A DNA stretch of 64,000 nucleotides from Paraspadella gotoi (GCA_051294375.1 CM119270.1:5464152-5528151); one strand, 5' to 3'. Positions 22,101-32,935 are shown, counted from the stretch's first letter. Notes: generated from the sequence alone by a model not told the origin. Numbers and translations: made by a program.

Positions 22101-23876
22101 GATGAGAGTCGCTTCCTTCGATTTCTCTTCGATGATTTCGAGGATAAATTAACGATGGAAGAGAGGGAGAAGAGAAGGGCCAAGTTGGAGGACTTGGAGG
22201 AAGAAGGGAGGAAGTTGGACGAAGCGGTGGAGAAGGTGGAGAAGGGGGAGAGGGTGTTCGAGGAGGAAGAGATGAAGAAGAGAAGGGGGAGGAGGAAGAG
22301 GTGGGAAGCGACGAGGGCCGAGGAGCAACCGGGTCGACTGAGATGGGTGAAAGGAAAGGGAAAGAAGGGGGAAGTCCTGGTGGCCGGAATCAGGGTGGAC
22401 AAGGAGTGGGAAGAGAGCGAAAAGGCTTGGTTGAGGGAGAGAGAGAGGAAGTGGGAGAGGAGGGAGGAAAGGAAGATGACGAGGACGAGGAGGAAGAGAG
22501 ATACGGAGGAGGAGAAGAGAGAGAGGAGGAGGATGAGGCGTTGGCTGCGACGGGAGGAAGGATTGGACGATGGAGAAGTCGGAGAGGATGAAGAAGAAGA
22601 AGAAGATGAAATAGCCACCTTCGACGAGCTACTCGACGTCGAGGACGACGACGATGACGACGAGGAAGACTATGACCAAATCGACCACTTCTACAGCGAC
22701 GAAGACGACGCGATGGAACTCTACGAAAGACGACGTCTGCCTCGTTATATCCGGCGCTACTTGACGAGAAAACCGGCGACCCGGCATTTTTTGGCCCAGC
22801 GCCGCTTGAACGAGTTGAAGGAATTGGGTCGGAACACGCGGCGACGGGATAAGAAAATTACAGAGCCCGGATGTGGAGATGTGAGGACGGGATACGGAGA
22901 CCCGGATGAAGATTCTGGTGTTGTGTTTAGTGAGGACGTGAGATCTCACAGTCGAATCGGTGGTTCGCTTCATCGAACCAGCGTCACCGACCAAGATGTC
23001 GCTTCTTGTGTTCAGAGAGTTGAGCCAACGCAATTAACTCTTTCATCAAGGATTCATGAAGACGAATTCGACAGTCGCGGCACACCTTCCAAGGACACCA
23101 TCGCTACAAACCCGGATCATTTCACGGAATCTGAAGTTCGACGAGCTCAATCTCAAAACTCCGCGGCTTCTTTGGACAAAGACTGTTCGTCTCGCGAGGG
23201 TGACGTCTTATCCCTCGAGTTACCTTCCCCAGTCCATTCCCAAAAATATTCAAGTCTCAGCCCTGCATCTCAACGTCTGGGATCCGCAAGCAAAAGTCTT
23301 AGCCCAGCATCTCAGAGTCTCGGGTATGCCAGCAAAAGTCTTAGCCCCGCCTCTTCTGATTCCCCTCTCTCCGCGCCGTCCAGTCCGGAATCTCAAAACT
23401 CTGCAAATCGAGAGAGTTTGATCTCGTCAAAGAATCCTGGCGCCGCTGATCGAGAAGAGCTTCTTCTTCACGGCACGGAAGTTCAACATCGCAGCGCCGG
23501 CTTCTGCGATCTCGACACCGCAATTCAACCTTGCATCGCCACCTCTCTCGATCTCGGTCCCGTCAGTCGACGGCGACTTGGATTTCACAATGGAGATAAC
23601 GGCGCCGATAAGAAAGACGTCGAAACATTCGTCACGGCGTCTTCCTTCAGGCGTCGCCTCTTCAATTTATTGAGCGCCGTTCTCATCTTCGTCCTCTTCT
23701 TCGTCGTCGTCGTCGTCGCGTTTCCGGCGTTCTGCGTTCCAGCGTGGTCGAGAGAGCCGGCGTTGCCGGCGTCGCCGGCCGCGTCGGCAGCGGCGTCGGC
23801 GGCGGCGTCGGCGAATTCATTCAAGTGGTCCCTTCAACCTCAATTGCTTTATTGCAACGGGTCTCCTCCTTCGTAA
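10773..23876 (+). CDS. KASH-domain nuclear-envelope protein (nesprin/Klarsicht-like), 5' end not found
   Basis: Coding exons: 10773-11024, 13279-13404 (duplicate at 14230-14361), 15746-15970, 16513-16618, 16885-17145, 19151-20438, 20584-20665, 21034-21507, 21669-23876. All are bounded by AG/GT, except a GC donor after 15970. The frame carries across every junction but one: 17145 ends in phase 2 while 19151 needs phase 1, so a small exon is missing or the assembly has an indel. The protein is about 1,670 residues so far. It holds a helical segment with spaced tryptophans (exons 1 and 3), acidic runs, a long Glu/Arg coiled-coil-like region, a Ser-rich stalk, one membrane span near the C-terminus and a terminal KASH peptide. 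Known for the family: KASH proteins sit in the outer nuclear membrane and bind SUN proteins in the perinuclear space, linking nucleus to cytoskeleton. The first exon starts in phase 1, so N-terminal exons lie further upstream. The role is inferred from the C-terminus. Confidence 0.82.
11790..12047. other. Assembly gap (258 N)
   Basis: (TTTA)n on the left, (CT)n on the right, in the first intron found in the KASH gene. Confidence 1.
13279..13404 (+). CDS. Duplicated symmetric exon of the KASH gene, copy 1
   Basis: This 126-nt exon has a TTTTTCAG acceptor and a GTAAGT donor. It is phase 1 on both sides, so its inclusion or removal keeps the frame. It codes a basic stretch rich in Arg and Lys, beginning DRIKGSNRW and ending SQAPR. 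It joins in frame both to the exon ending at 11024 and to the exon starting at 15746. A (CT)n tract and a 25-N gap follow the donor directly. Confidence 0.65.
13448..13472. other. Assembly gap (25 N) at the duplication joint
   Basis: It lies exactly between the two copies of the 0.92-kb duplication. Confidence 1.
14230..14361 (+). CDS. Duplicated symmetric exon of the KASH gene, copy 2
   Basis: This second copy of the preceding exon is 132 nt, again phase 1 to phase 1, with the same acceptor context and GTAAGT donor. Many small indels against copy 1 cancel out, so it is open throughout, but the middle of the peptide differs (GSNLLDEGNFLKERKERK). It could be an alternative exon, a second constitutive exon, or the better-read version of a single exon duplicated by assembly error. 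The sequence does not decide. Confidence 0.55.
14374..14792 (+). repeat. (CT)n-rich blocks
   Basis: CT tracts at about 14374-14461 and 14680-14792 with a C/T-rich spacer, just after the second copy of the duplicated exon. Confidence 0.95.
14877..14961 (+). repeat. (GTC)n trinucleotide repeat
   Basis: About 28 uninterrupted triplets. The poly-Ser and poly-Asp frames across it are artefacts. Confidence 0.97.
17158..17263 (+). repeat. (GAT)n trinucleotide repeat
   Basis: It starts about 12 bases after the GTAAAC donor of the KASH-gene exon that ends at 17145. The poly-Met and poly-His frames are artefacts. Confidence 0.97.
18116..18207 (+). repeat. Dispersed repeat fragment, copy 1
   Basis: It contains CCGACAAGATTTGGGG, GACCGACGGACC and AAAGTGAATTATAGAGCCGG. 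The reverse complement of 58531-58614 has the same blocks in order. It lies in a KASH-gene intron. Confidence 0.6.
19022..19137 (+). repeat. (CT)n microsatellite at an exon's acceptor
   Basis: This near-pure CT tract ends at CTCTTCTCCCCAG, directly before the KASH-gene exon at 19151. It therefore serves as an unusually long polypyrimidine tract. Confidence 0.97.
20744..20788. repeat. Perfect 45-bp palindrome in a KASH-gene intron
   Basis: Two 22-base arms (TGTTAAAGCAAACACCATAC + TG and its exact complement) around a single C. It would form a perfect hairpin or cruciform. Confidence 0.9.
21669..23876 (+). CDS. Terminal exon of the KASH gene: coiled coil, Ser-rich stalk, TM, KASH tail
   Basis: This exon opens after a TTACAG acceptor and reads 735 codons to TAA. 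Its first part is rich in Glu, Arg and Lys (coiled-coil or single-helix-like). Acidic blocks follow around 22580-22700, then a Ser-rich stretch with a repeated SLSPASQSLG-type motif (about 23255-23400). A hydrophobic span (FNLLSAVLIFVLFFVVVVVA) is coded near 23660-23725. After it come an Ala/Ser-rich linker and the last residues SLQPQLLYCNGSPPS. Family KASH peptides end in the pattern SLxPxLRYxNGPPPT, so the spacing of SL, P, L, Y, NG and PP is kept. The third-last proline position reads Ser and the usual Arg before Tyr is Leu. The luminal linker is longer and more alanine-rich than I expect. An AATAAA lies far downstream at about 24937; the poly(A) site is not certain. Confidence 0.85.
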   Translation, partial: FRRRRSSSSSWPCEDLRRRLASASVGIDAAADRLAEAADSLEEFDERERQSRKAMKRVWRRLEEEEEAEEAEEAMEEEEEEEDESLEDSVNASNVLQHVQPHNCLDIIERRIKKACKESRRKRRLESPLHRRLRHLRFDAKFVDDESRFLRFLFDDFEDKLTMEEREKRRAKLEDLEEEGRKLDEAVEKVEKGERVFEEEEMKKRRGRRKRWEATRAEEQPGRLRWVKGKGKKGEVLVAGIRVDKEWEESEKAWLRERERKWERREERKMTRTRRKRDTEEEKRERRRMRRWLRREEGLDDGEVGEDEEEEEDEIATFDELLDVEDDDDDDEEDYDQIDHFYSDEDDAMELYERRRLPRYIRRYLTRKPATRHFLAQRRLNELKELGRNTRRRDKKITEPGCGDVRTGYGDPDEDSGVVFSEDVRSHSRIGGSLHRTSVTDQDVASCVQRVEPTQLTLSSRIHEDEFDSRGTPSKDTIATNPDHFTESEVRRAQSQNSAASLDKDCSSREGDVLSLELPSPVHSQKYSSLSPASQRLGSASKSLSPASQSLGYASKSLSPASSDSPLSAPSSPESQNSANRESLISSKNPGAADREELLLHGTEVQHRSAGFCDLDTAIQPCIATSLDLGPVSRRRLGFHNGDNGADKKDVETFVTASSFRRRLFNLLSAVLIFVLFFVVVVVAFPAFCVPAWSREPALPASPAASAAASAAASANSFKWSLQPQLLYCNGSPPS

Positions 23877-24587
23877 AAGGAGGGAAAAAATAGGAAAATA
23901 GGAAAAGAGGAAAGGAAAAAAATTCGTAGGAAAACAAACAATGAAAGATGAAAAAATGAGGAGGAGAAAGAGGAGGAGGAGGAAGAGGAGGAGGTGGGGA
24001 AACGAATGCAAGCAATAGGCCTATAGAGAGAAAATGGCCACTGACAGACAAATCACTACGAGAGGGAAAAAAAGGAAACGTTTCTATTTTAAAAAAACTG
24101 AATGGAAGGCCAAATATATATATTATATTCTTCTTAGACTTAGTTGATTTCTTGCCAAGTTAAACTATTTTAAAGATCATATATATATGATTTGATATGA
24201 TATGATATATATATATATATGATATAATATATATATTGTTTCCCCTTTTTAATTGTAGATTTTTCTTGTAGAAATTATCCTAAAGAAATAGGTCAATATA
24301 TATTTAGGATTTACTTTTCAGTCACGTGTTAATGATGTTGTTCTTTGTCAGAACTGACTGGTAAATACTAATATTCTGAGCATATGATTTTTGAAATTAT
24401 CATAGGCGTTTTATACGTTATTTTACCCTAAATATTTCTGACTCCGATCTCTTTATTTAAATACTAACCATCGCGTTCGCTCTTTCATCGTCGTGATAAT
24501 AATCCAGCTGATGACATTTCCTTTTGTCCCTGCTTCATAAAGTAAAACCATCTCTCTCTCTCTCTTACTCTCTCTCTCTCTCTCTTA

Positions 24588-24653
<66 letters not shown>

Positions 24654-24961
24654 TCAAATTTCTAATCTCGCTCGGTTTTTAGACTAGAGAACAATTTTTG
24701 ACTTTGGTTTACTTCTTGTGTTACATTTATTGTCTTCTAAAGTTGTGTTGTCTTTTCGCCCAGTAAATATTATTTGTCTTTGAATTTACTTTTTTTATTT
24801 AAAAAAAATATTCATAGTTTATGTAGTTATCAAGGTACGAATGTTCGTACACAGTGGTCGTTTTATTTTTATCGGGATTATTATTTTTAAATACTTATTT
24901 TCAAAAAGCGTGATGAACAAATGAATGAATTGAAATAAAACAAGAACGATGATTCAAATGT
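23877..24961. other. KASH-gene 3' flank: probable UTR then intergenic
   Basis: A/G-rich sequence follows the stop, then A/T-rich DNA with TATATA tracts near 24117-24240 and a (CT)n block at 24550-24646. The poly(A) site was not fixed. Confidence 0.5.
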
Positions 24962-25335
24962 GTTGCGCCGCAGTGACTTTATTTTTATATGTTTTTTCCT
25001 TGGATCATATTATATAATAAAACATGACAAGGCTTGACTAAAAAACTTTCTGAGCCCTTGTATTTATGACTTGCACTGCATCTAAATTCTGTCTTTTATT
25101 CCTTTAGGATTTCCTGAAGGCAGCGTTAGCAGACCCTTAGATTTGAGGGTTTTTTCTGTCTTAACAAATGAGCAACCAACTATAAGCGAATTATATGCAT
25201 TTTTAATTTAAGTTGAACTGACCGAAGGATAGACATACTGACCAACAGACCGACAGATAGGCCGACAGATCAACCGAATACAGACCGACCAAAAAGTGAC
25301 TTATAGAGTTGCTCGGCGAGTACTCGCGGCGCAAC
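24962..25335. mobile_element. MITE-like element with GTTGCGCCGC inverted ends, copy 1
   Basis: It begins GTTGCGCCGC and ends with the exact reverse complement GCGGCGCAAC, 374 bp in all, with no coding frame. It includes TTTTTTCTGTCTTAACAAAT and a run of imperfect GACCGACAGA units. A second, shorter copy lies at 47179-47435. The left flank TTCAAATGT is also shared, so the true edge may lie a few bases outward. Confidence 0.65.
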
Positions 25336-25673
25336 TAAAATGTCAGTTAACTAACAAGAGTTGATGTTAGTAGCACCCGTCAGCATGCCTTCGCTGGCCG
25401 CCCGTTCCAGTTCTTCTGTTTTAAAGGCTAAAGACCGAAATAGTTAATATATTCATTATCGTCACAATATTGCTAAACACTTTTTTGGACGCTAAGTAAT
25501 AAGTCAACAGAATTGGGGGAGCGAAACTCGTGGGAATCACCGAGGGCTTTCGCGGATGAGGCTCGGTGAAGCCAAAAATACATTCCACACAATTCTGTTT
25601 GAGTTTAGAAATTTGTTCCCTTCGCTCAATTTAATCAACTCGAAGATCGGAAGCGAAAAATGCGACGAAAAAT

Positions 25674-25788
<115 letters not shown>

Positions 25789-26141
25789 ACAGGTAGTGCC
25801 ATTAGTAACTGGAATCAACGAAAACATCAACAACAAAAACAAATTAAAAAAAAATAAATAAAAAGTCGTAGATCTTGGTAATGAAAGAGGCATTTTATCT
25901 CTGCTCCGGCACCGGACCCATTGTTTCCAAAAATACATCTTCATTTAAAAACATAATAATTAATGAATTTATATTACGTATATAAACTCGTGTAATAATG
26001 CGTTTTATTTCGAATTCAACAAGGTTGATTCAGTACATACAGGAGCATCAAAAAAGCTAAGTCTAAAAACAAAACAAAGTTAAAGATTGCGTGAAAACCA
26101 CCACCACAGACAACAAAGGTCCAAATTATCAATTATATATT

Positions 26142-26423
26142 TCAATCATTAAAGAATGCGATTATTTTTTTGAGAACTAAATTTTTCGAACTATAGATCT
26201 TGGAAATAAAGTTCTTTTTACGCTGGTTAAACATGGTAATAATATCACAGTAACCAAATAAAGTCCGAAGCTCTCTAATGCTTTCCCATCGGTTGAATCC
26301 GAATATTTTTCTGATACCATCATTAATACCAACATTAATTCTGTTCATGTCTCTAGCCAAAAAAGTTTTTACCTCACAGCCATATAGTAGTATAGGGACA
26401 CAATTTGTATAAAACAATTTCAT
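26142..26423 (-). pseudogene. LINE reverse-transcriptase C-terminal relic
   Basis: The minus strand reads MKLFYTNCVPILLYGCEVKT, then a stretch with GIRKIFGFNRWESIREL. These are typical of the region after the reverse-transcriptase core in non-LTR retrotransposons (the YGCE and IRRIFGF...WESIR patterns). In-frame stops lie directly before the frame and at its end, and no RT core is nearby, so this is a short dead fragment. Confidence 0.78.
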
Positions 26424-26617
26424 TAGAACTCTTCAGATGGTTTATACAAAGCATTAATTAAACAATTACTAGATCGATAGAAAGATGAGAGTTCTTTGCT
26501 AGGTTCAAATAATATGTCTAGAGAGAAAAAAAAGAAGGAAGGAAGGAAAAAGAACAATGAGACGACATATAAGGATAAGGTAAAAGGCAACAAGGTAAAG
26601 GTTAACCGGGTTGGCCA

Positions 26618-26712
26618 GCCAATGTTGCCGGGCCAAGGTTGCCGGGCCAAGGTTGCCGAGGTATGGACGGCGGGCCAAGGTTACATGGCCAAGGTTGCCC
26701 GGCCAAGGTTTC
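26618..26712 (+). repeat. 17-bp minisatellite (GGCCAAGGTTGCCGG)
   Basis: About six units of GGGCCAAGGTTGCC, with variants such as GGTATGGACGGCGGGCCAAG. Frames across it on either strand are period artefacts. Confidence 0.8.
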
Positions 26713-26838
26713 AAAAAGGATGGGAGGAACGGAGGCCGACTGAAGGTGAGAATTATCATCCGATAATTGATGCAAACACAGAGAGAAAGAGAGAAAGAGA
26801 GAAAGAGAGAGAGAGAGAGATGGAGAGAGGAGAAAGCG

Positions 26839-26878
<40 letters not shown>

Positions 26879-27424
26879 CCCAATATACTAAGGAGATGAT
26901 AACGAGAAAGTCGCTTAAAAGGAGAAACCAGGTTGAATTTTGTTGCCAATTTCGTCTGATGGACGAACCACTTCGATTCCATTTACATTTTTCATGAACT
27001 TCGCTTCGATCGAACCTCGAGTTTTTTTAATTTTTTTTTGTTTTGCAAAATCTAATCGCAGTTTTTCATCATTATTCATTTATACAAACCCTCGTCAATA
27101 TTTCTATCTCGGCTCAATAGTCATCCAGCGTCAGTTGATAAATATTTTATTCAAGACTATAAGCTTTGAGTGCCAAAACAGTTAACGAAATATTTTTTTA
27201 AATAAACTTTTTTAAAGAAGTGTATTTTAAAAATATTTTTATTTTAAAAAAATATATATATATTAAACATATAGCCATAGCATATCATTAACAAATGTTT
27301 ACAACTTTAAACTTTAGACTTTATGAGTTTGATTGATTGAGTGATCATGATTGTGTGGCTACATCCAATGTTGACCACCTACTCACACGTCCAAGAATCC
27401 AACCAAACCCACCTTTGTCCTTAC

Positions 27425-27817
27425 CTTGGATTTAAAAGTGGAGACTCTGCTTGAGAGCGACATTTCCGCGGAAGCGAAAGGGCCTTTGCTTTCTCCCCCT
27501 CCTCCTCCTCCTCCTCTTCCTCCTCTTCCTCCTCTTCCCGCCGCTGCTCCGTTGTTCCTGCCCCTCCCGCCGCTTTCCCTGAAGGATGACATTCGCTTCT
27601 GCCGGGTCGATTCGCCTTCCCCCTCGGCGGCGGCCGCGGCGCCTGCGCCGGTGGAAGCGGACGACCGCTCCTTCCTTCTCGCCGCCCCGGAGGCTTCGCC
27701 GTGCCCGCTTCCGCTCCTGGAAACGAAGGCGGCGGCGGAAGCGAAAATCTCCCGCTTCTTCCGCTTCAAAGTTCTGAGTTTTCGCTTCACGGACACGGAC
27801 TTCGTCGCATTATTCAT
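27425..27817 (-). CDS. Probable first coding exon, Arg/Gly/Ala-rich protein
   Basis: ATG at 27817-27815 opens a 131-codon frame that ends at a clean CCAAG|GTAAGG donor in phase 0. The product starts MNNATKSVSVKRKLRTLKRK and is basic. It then turns Ala/Gly/Arg-rich with a run of glycines, and ends SLSSRVSTFKSK. GC content jumps relative to the surrounding A/T-rich DNA. No downstream exon on the minus strand could be identified before the KASH gene, so the rest may lie in a very long intron or overlap it. The complementary frame is also open, because the region is GC-rich. The minus strand is preferred for its start, donor and basic N-terminus. Function unknown. Confidence 0.42.
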
Positions 27818-27837
27818 GTGTGGAGCGATTTGTCAAG

Positions 27838-27901
27838 AGTGTGTGTGTGTGTGTGTGAGGGTGTGTGTGGGAGAGTGTGTGTGTGAGAGTGTGTGTGAGT
27901 G
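27838..27901 (+). repeat. (GT)n microsatellite
   Basis: GT repeats with GA interruptions, about 20 bases upstream (in minus-strand sense) of the ATG of the exon at 27425-27817, so it would lie in its leader or promoter. Confidence 0.95.
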
Positions 27902-28399
27902 GTTGTCGTTGTCGTCGTCGTCGTCGTCCTCGTTGTTGTCTACGGCGGTAATTTGGTATATATTGCTGATGGTCGATGACGATTCAATTGTATTCGTTTG
28001 CGTTTAGGTTATAGCGATTGAGTCTGTGATTAGTTTCGTTTCATTACCGATTGAGAGTCAAAATGACTGGAGAGAAAATAATTGACTTCCGAAATTTTTT
28101 TTTCAGCGAAAAAAAAAATTAAAAAATTGAAATTTTTTTTAAATTTTCGTGACAGAATGACACAATGACTTTTAGAAGAAAAAAAATCATGTTTTATTTC
28201 ATTTTTACGGATGTATTTTCTTCAATGATTAATAATCAAAACCGTGATTTTTATCTTTATCTTTGAAAGAAATCAAAATTCTTTGTCGTTTTGATGCCCG
28301 TTTTCGTCGTCTTGAATTCCTTTCGGATTTTACAAATTTTGTTTTAAAAATTTGAAATTTAATCCGAAATTGATTTTTTTTTAAAAGAAATAGAAATAG

Positions 28400-28400
<1 letters not shown>

Positions 28401-28492
<92 letters not shown>
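28401..28492 (+). repeat. (GA)n microsatellite
   Basis: GA repeat with one AA interruption. Confidence 0.97.
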
Positions 28493-28497
<5 letters not shown>

Positions 28498-28730
28498 GAA
28501 GAGACAGAGAGAACCCGAATTCGAGGCAGGGAGAATATCAAGGAGAGAGAGTGAAAGGAAGGCGATAGAAATAGATTGAGTATGAGACGAAGAAAGACAG
28601 AGAGCGCGACGAAAAAACGTTGGAGAGCGAGACGCAGCTGAGAAAGGCGATTGATAAAGAAATATTAGAGTCGACCAAAAATGAATGAAAGAGAATTTAA
28701 ATGGAATCTAAAGAGAATATTTAAAGAGAA

Positions 28731-28773
<43 letters not shown>

Positions 28774-29369
28774 CTTTGACGTTAAATCCTCCATGTTTAA
28801 ATTTATCATTTTCTGGCTCAGTTGTCCGTACAACTCCATGTTTATCACGGAATTTTACGTCTTCATCGTAAATTGAACAAAGTCAATACGAGATTACTGC
28901 GAATTGAAGGTAACTGAATTGGTTGGACGGTAAATTGCAACTTGCAACCTGAAGGACTGTACAAGCAGAAAAAAGTTAAAATGGTAAGAAAACTTTAAAA
29001 AAATCAGAAACCAACGAAGCGATCGCCAGAAGCAATAATGTTTCGTTCTTTCTTCAGTATTTGACAAAAATTTCAATTAAATTCTTACCATTTTCACTTT
29101 GTTTTGCTTTTTTAATGAGAAAAATAATTCCGAGTTAAATATAATCTAGGAACTAATGAACGAACGGCACCCATAACGGTTTTTTTTGCCTGAGTAATAT
29201 CCACGACTAAGTTTCACGATAACGACTACGAAGTTGAGGCAACAATTTAAAATTATATACGATTTCAAACGCGAAGAATTGACGAAAACAATTAACGCAA
29301 AAGTTTATTTTTGGTTTTATTAGCGTAATTTGTGACACAATTTGTGACACAATCAGCGTCATTTAATTC

Positions 29370-29690
29370 GAGATATAAGTTGGTGGTTGGCGCAGTTGAT
29401 TGGCGCAAGCTTGAGCGTTGAATGTGTCACAGATGATTGGCGGAAATTAAATGTTATGCGGGTGATTATCACTCGAGAGTGATTGATGTTTGATGTGACT
29501 CAAAGGATTGATAATTAACATCAAATGTAATGCGGATGATAAATGCTAACAGAAAATTGATATTAATTGGTGTTAAAGAGTGAACGAAGTTAAGTATGAT
29601 GCAGATGATTGGCGCTGAAGAGCGAGTGACGTTGAATATGACGCAGATGATTAACGTTAAAGAGCAATTGACGCTATTTTTGACGCTGAT
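29370..29690 (+). repeat. ~60-bp minisatellite
   Basis: Units contain GATGATTGGCGCTGAAGAGC and GACGTTGAATATGACGCA with many substitutions. It passes at 29690 into a GA-rich region. Confidence 0.65.
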
Positions 29691-30507
29691 TTGTCGAGAT
29701 CCAACGTCGTTGCTGACGTTTGTGTCGGAATTCAGGAGAAAATGAAAAGTGGCGCGAGAAAAACCGTCGAGGCGCGCGCAGCGCGGAGAGAGAGAGAGAA
29801 GAAGGAGAGAGAGAGAGGAGAGAAGAGAGAAGATAGAGAGCCGAAGAAGAAATCGAGAGATGAGCAGAGAAAGAGAAAGAGGAAGTCATCGTCACGCACA
29901 TAGCAGTAGGGTGATGTGAAAATAATTACATTTTATAAAATTAAAATTTGGCATATTGAACATGAAAATAAAAAGCAAAAATAATATTTTGGTAAATTTA
30001 TTAGTGGGCACCAGTTAGCTATATTTATATATAGTAATAAGTATATAATAAGCTAAAATTTTGAAATACAAATTTTCAAATTTTAAGATCGGATTTAAAT
30101 TCTTTGCAAAAAGTTGTTATAAAAAAGTATAATTCTTTTTTAAAAAAAGATTTTATTAATTTAATAATAAATAAAACAAATTTTCAATTTTCAGCTTAAA
30201 AATATAGTTTTTTTTTAATTATTTGCTCCTATTAATAACATATTTTTAAAAATGATTTTTTATTTTTTTTTATCGAACTTTTTACAAGGAATCTGAAAAT
30301 GTCTAAGAATTAAATTTTTTCGGGAAATTGTATATATATATATATATACATATACATATAAAATTAAACTGACTGGGCTATAATAGACATCAAAAAATAA
30401 AAATAACTACAGATTATTTTCACTGCTCAATTTTTTTCCAAACTTTCCCTTCACCCTACTTCGCAGTCATTGAGAAATAGAAACAGGGAGCGAACGCGAC
30501 GAAGAAG

Positions 30508-30573
30508 AAAAGAGAGAGAGAGAGAGAGAGAGAAGAGAGAGATAGAGAGATGAGAGAGAGAGATGACAAGAAA

Positions 30574-30614
<41 letters not shown>

Positions 30615-30751
30615 CCTGCCATTTGGCAACAGGTAATAGCGATAAAAGAAGGATAAAAACCGACAATCTGACGGGAGTTTTAAACAAGAAAAAAACGCAA
30701 AGCAAAAGAGATTAAACGCGCCAAAGGAGAGAGAGGGAGAGAGAGAGGAGC

Positions 30752-30786
<35 letters not shown>

Positions 30787-30815
30787 AAGAGAAGAGATAG
30801 AGAGAGAGAGAGAGA
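30508..30815 (+). repeat. (GA)n blocks
   Basis: Two GA-rich blocks (about 30508-30610 and 30724-30815) separated by about 110 bases of ordinary sequence. Confidence 0.93.
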
Positions 30816-30913
30816 CCTCTGGGGAGCAGTGATCTCGAAATGATTTGTTTGTTGGAAATGATCCATCTGCCGAGAGTCAAAACACTATTCGTCACTTGTC
30901 TTTGTCAAAAAAA

Positions 30914-30949
<36 letters not shown>

Positions 30950-32328
30950 CTCTCTCCTGTCTCTCTCAGTTCGGCGAAAAGAAAAAGTGGAATACGAGTC
31001 ATGACAATATGAGTCCCCTGCTCTAAAGGTAAATAATCTCAGGTGTAACAATTTTTTGAAATATTCTCTTTTTTATTTTTACATCAAAAATAAACAGCAA
31101 TAAACATAATATAGAATACTATACTATGCAATTAAATCTTCAACCCTACACGCAATGTAGTGACCCAAAATCATTTGAGAGTCGCCACAAGCAAATTCAC
31201 TTTAAAAGTTATGTATAACAAATTATAAAACAAAATTGCAATCATATTTTGTGTATTTTGAATGGCCGTGGAAACGGTGATCGGTGTATCGCGTGAATCG
31301 GCTGATCGGTGTTTGGCTCAACGTAAAATCGTCTCGTTTTTGTTAATCATTTTTTGTCGTCGTCTTTTCGTCGTCTTCGTCGTCGTCTCGTCGTCGTCTT
31401 CGTGCCTTGTCGTCGTCGTCCTTGTCGACGCCATCGTCGCCTGCATCATTCCAAATCTTCCAGCGTCCTCTAGCAGGACGCGATGACAGGCGCGCGCTGG
31501 AAAAGAGGTTTTGGGTAGAAGGGGCGGGCGGCGGGGCGGGGAGAATCTAGAAGGTGAGGCGAAGGAGATGGCGGGGTAGAGGGTGTAGAGGGGGTAGAGG
31601 GAGGCGTGGTTGGAAGTTAATTTTGCGCAGGAAAGATCGATTACAATTACGAAAGAAGAAAAAAAGTTAGACTTTCATAAATTTTGATGTTGAAAAAGTG
31701 TAAATTTATGACCCTTTAAATTGAGCCGTTGACGAATGAAAAAAAGAAGTAGAAGAAAAGAAATGGAGGGAAAAAAAATAATAAGAGAGAAGCCATAGGA
31801 TATTTCGTTCTTAGCGTTCAGATTAGTAAATATTTTAAGGAATCTTTTTTACTCTACGAAATCTCGACTCGTAAACTTTTTCGGCTTTGTTTCTCAAAGC
31901 AAACCAATGGAGCGGATAGAAGATATCGCCAGTGTAATGCTAAAAAAAAAATGTACATGTTTATATAATGTATATGATGTAGAATCGTAGATGTTTGCAA
32001 ACGTTGCCAAAGCAGTTTCGGCGACTACTTGCAATCTAAACACGAAACCAAACCGATGTTACTTTATGTTATGTTATGTTATGTGCCGAGGATACTAATC
32101 AACTATACCGATACGCCCAAAATCATATCGTGACTTTTTAGTCACCACCAATCCGTGGATGCAAAAGACGTGACCTTTCCCGCCCGCTAGTCAGTACATT
32201 TCCCTTCATATAAAGACCGACGCTCATTATCAATTCATTACGTCATTATTCATGAATATTGGACGAACTCGCGATATACGTGATTGATAATTTAGCGTCG
32301 TCTTTTTAAAGAGACGCATTTTTTTTTT

Positions 32329-32576
32329 NNNNNNNNNNNNNNNNNNNNNNNNNNNNNNNNNNNNNNNNNNNNNNNNNNNNNNNNNNNNNNNNNNNNNNNN
32401 NNNNNNNNNNNNNNNNNNNNNNNNNNNNNNNNNNNNNNNNNNNNNNNNNNNNNNNNNNNNNNNNNNNNNNNNNNNNNNNNNNNNNNNNNNNNNNNNNNNN
32501 NNNNNNNNNNNNNNNNNNNNNNNNNNNNNNNNNNNNNNNNNNNNNNNNNNNNNNNNNNNNNNNNNNNNNNNNNNNN
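32329..32576. other. Assembly gap (248 N)
   Basis: T run on the left, purine minisatellite on the right. Confidence 1.
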
Positions 32577-32935
32577 GAAGAAAGGAGGAAGATAGAAAAA
32601 GAAGATAGAAAAAGGAGGAATATAGAAAAAGAAGATAGAATAAGGAGGAAGATAGAAAAAGAAGATAGAAAAATAAGATAGAAAAAGGAGGAAGATAAAA
32701 AAAGAAGATAGAAAAAGAAATAGAAAAAGCAGCAAGAGAGAAAAAGAAGATAGAAAAAGGAGGAAGATAGAAAAAGGAGGAAGATAGAAAAAGAAGATAG
32801 AATAAGGAGGAAAATAAAAAAGAAGATAGAAAAAGGAGAAGGATAGAAAAAATGATAGAAAAAGAAGATAGAAAAAGAAGATAGAAAAAGGAGGAAAATT
32901 AAAAAAGAAGATAGAAAAAGGAAGATAGGAGGGAA
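32577..32935 (+). repeat. GAAGATAGAAAAAGGAG minisatellite, bordering a gap
   Basis: A purine-only tandem of GAAGATAGAAAAAG and GAGGAAGATAGAAAAAG units begins at the end of the N run 32329-32576, so the array probably extends into the gap. Confidence 0.85.

Larger units (their letters stand above)
27902..32328. other. No gene seen; A/T-rich and microsatellite-rich
   Basis: GA and CT blocks, the 29370 minisatellite, A/T-rich DNA at 29920-30450, and GTC-rich frames at 31260-31490 that look repeat-driven. A TATAAAGA at about 32210 has no gene attached. Confidence 0.5.
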
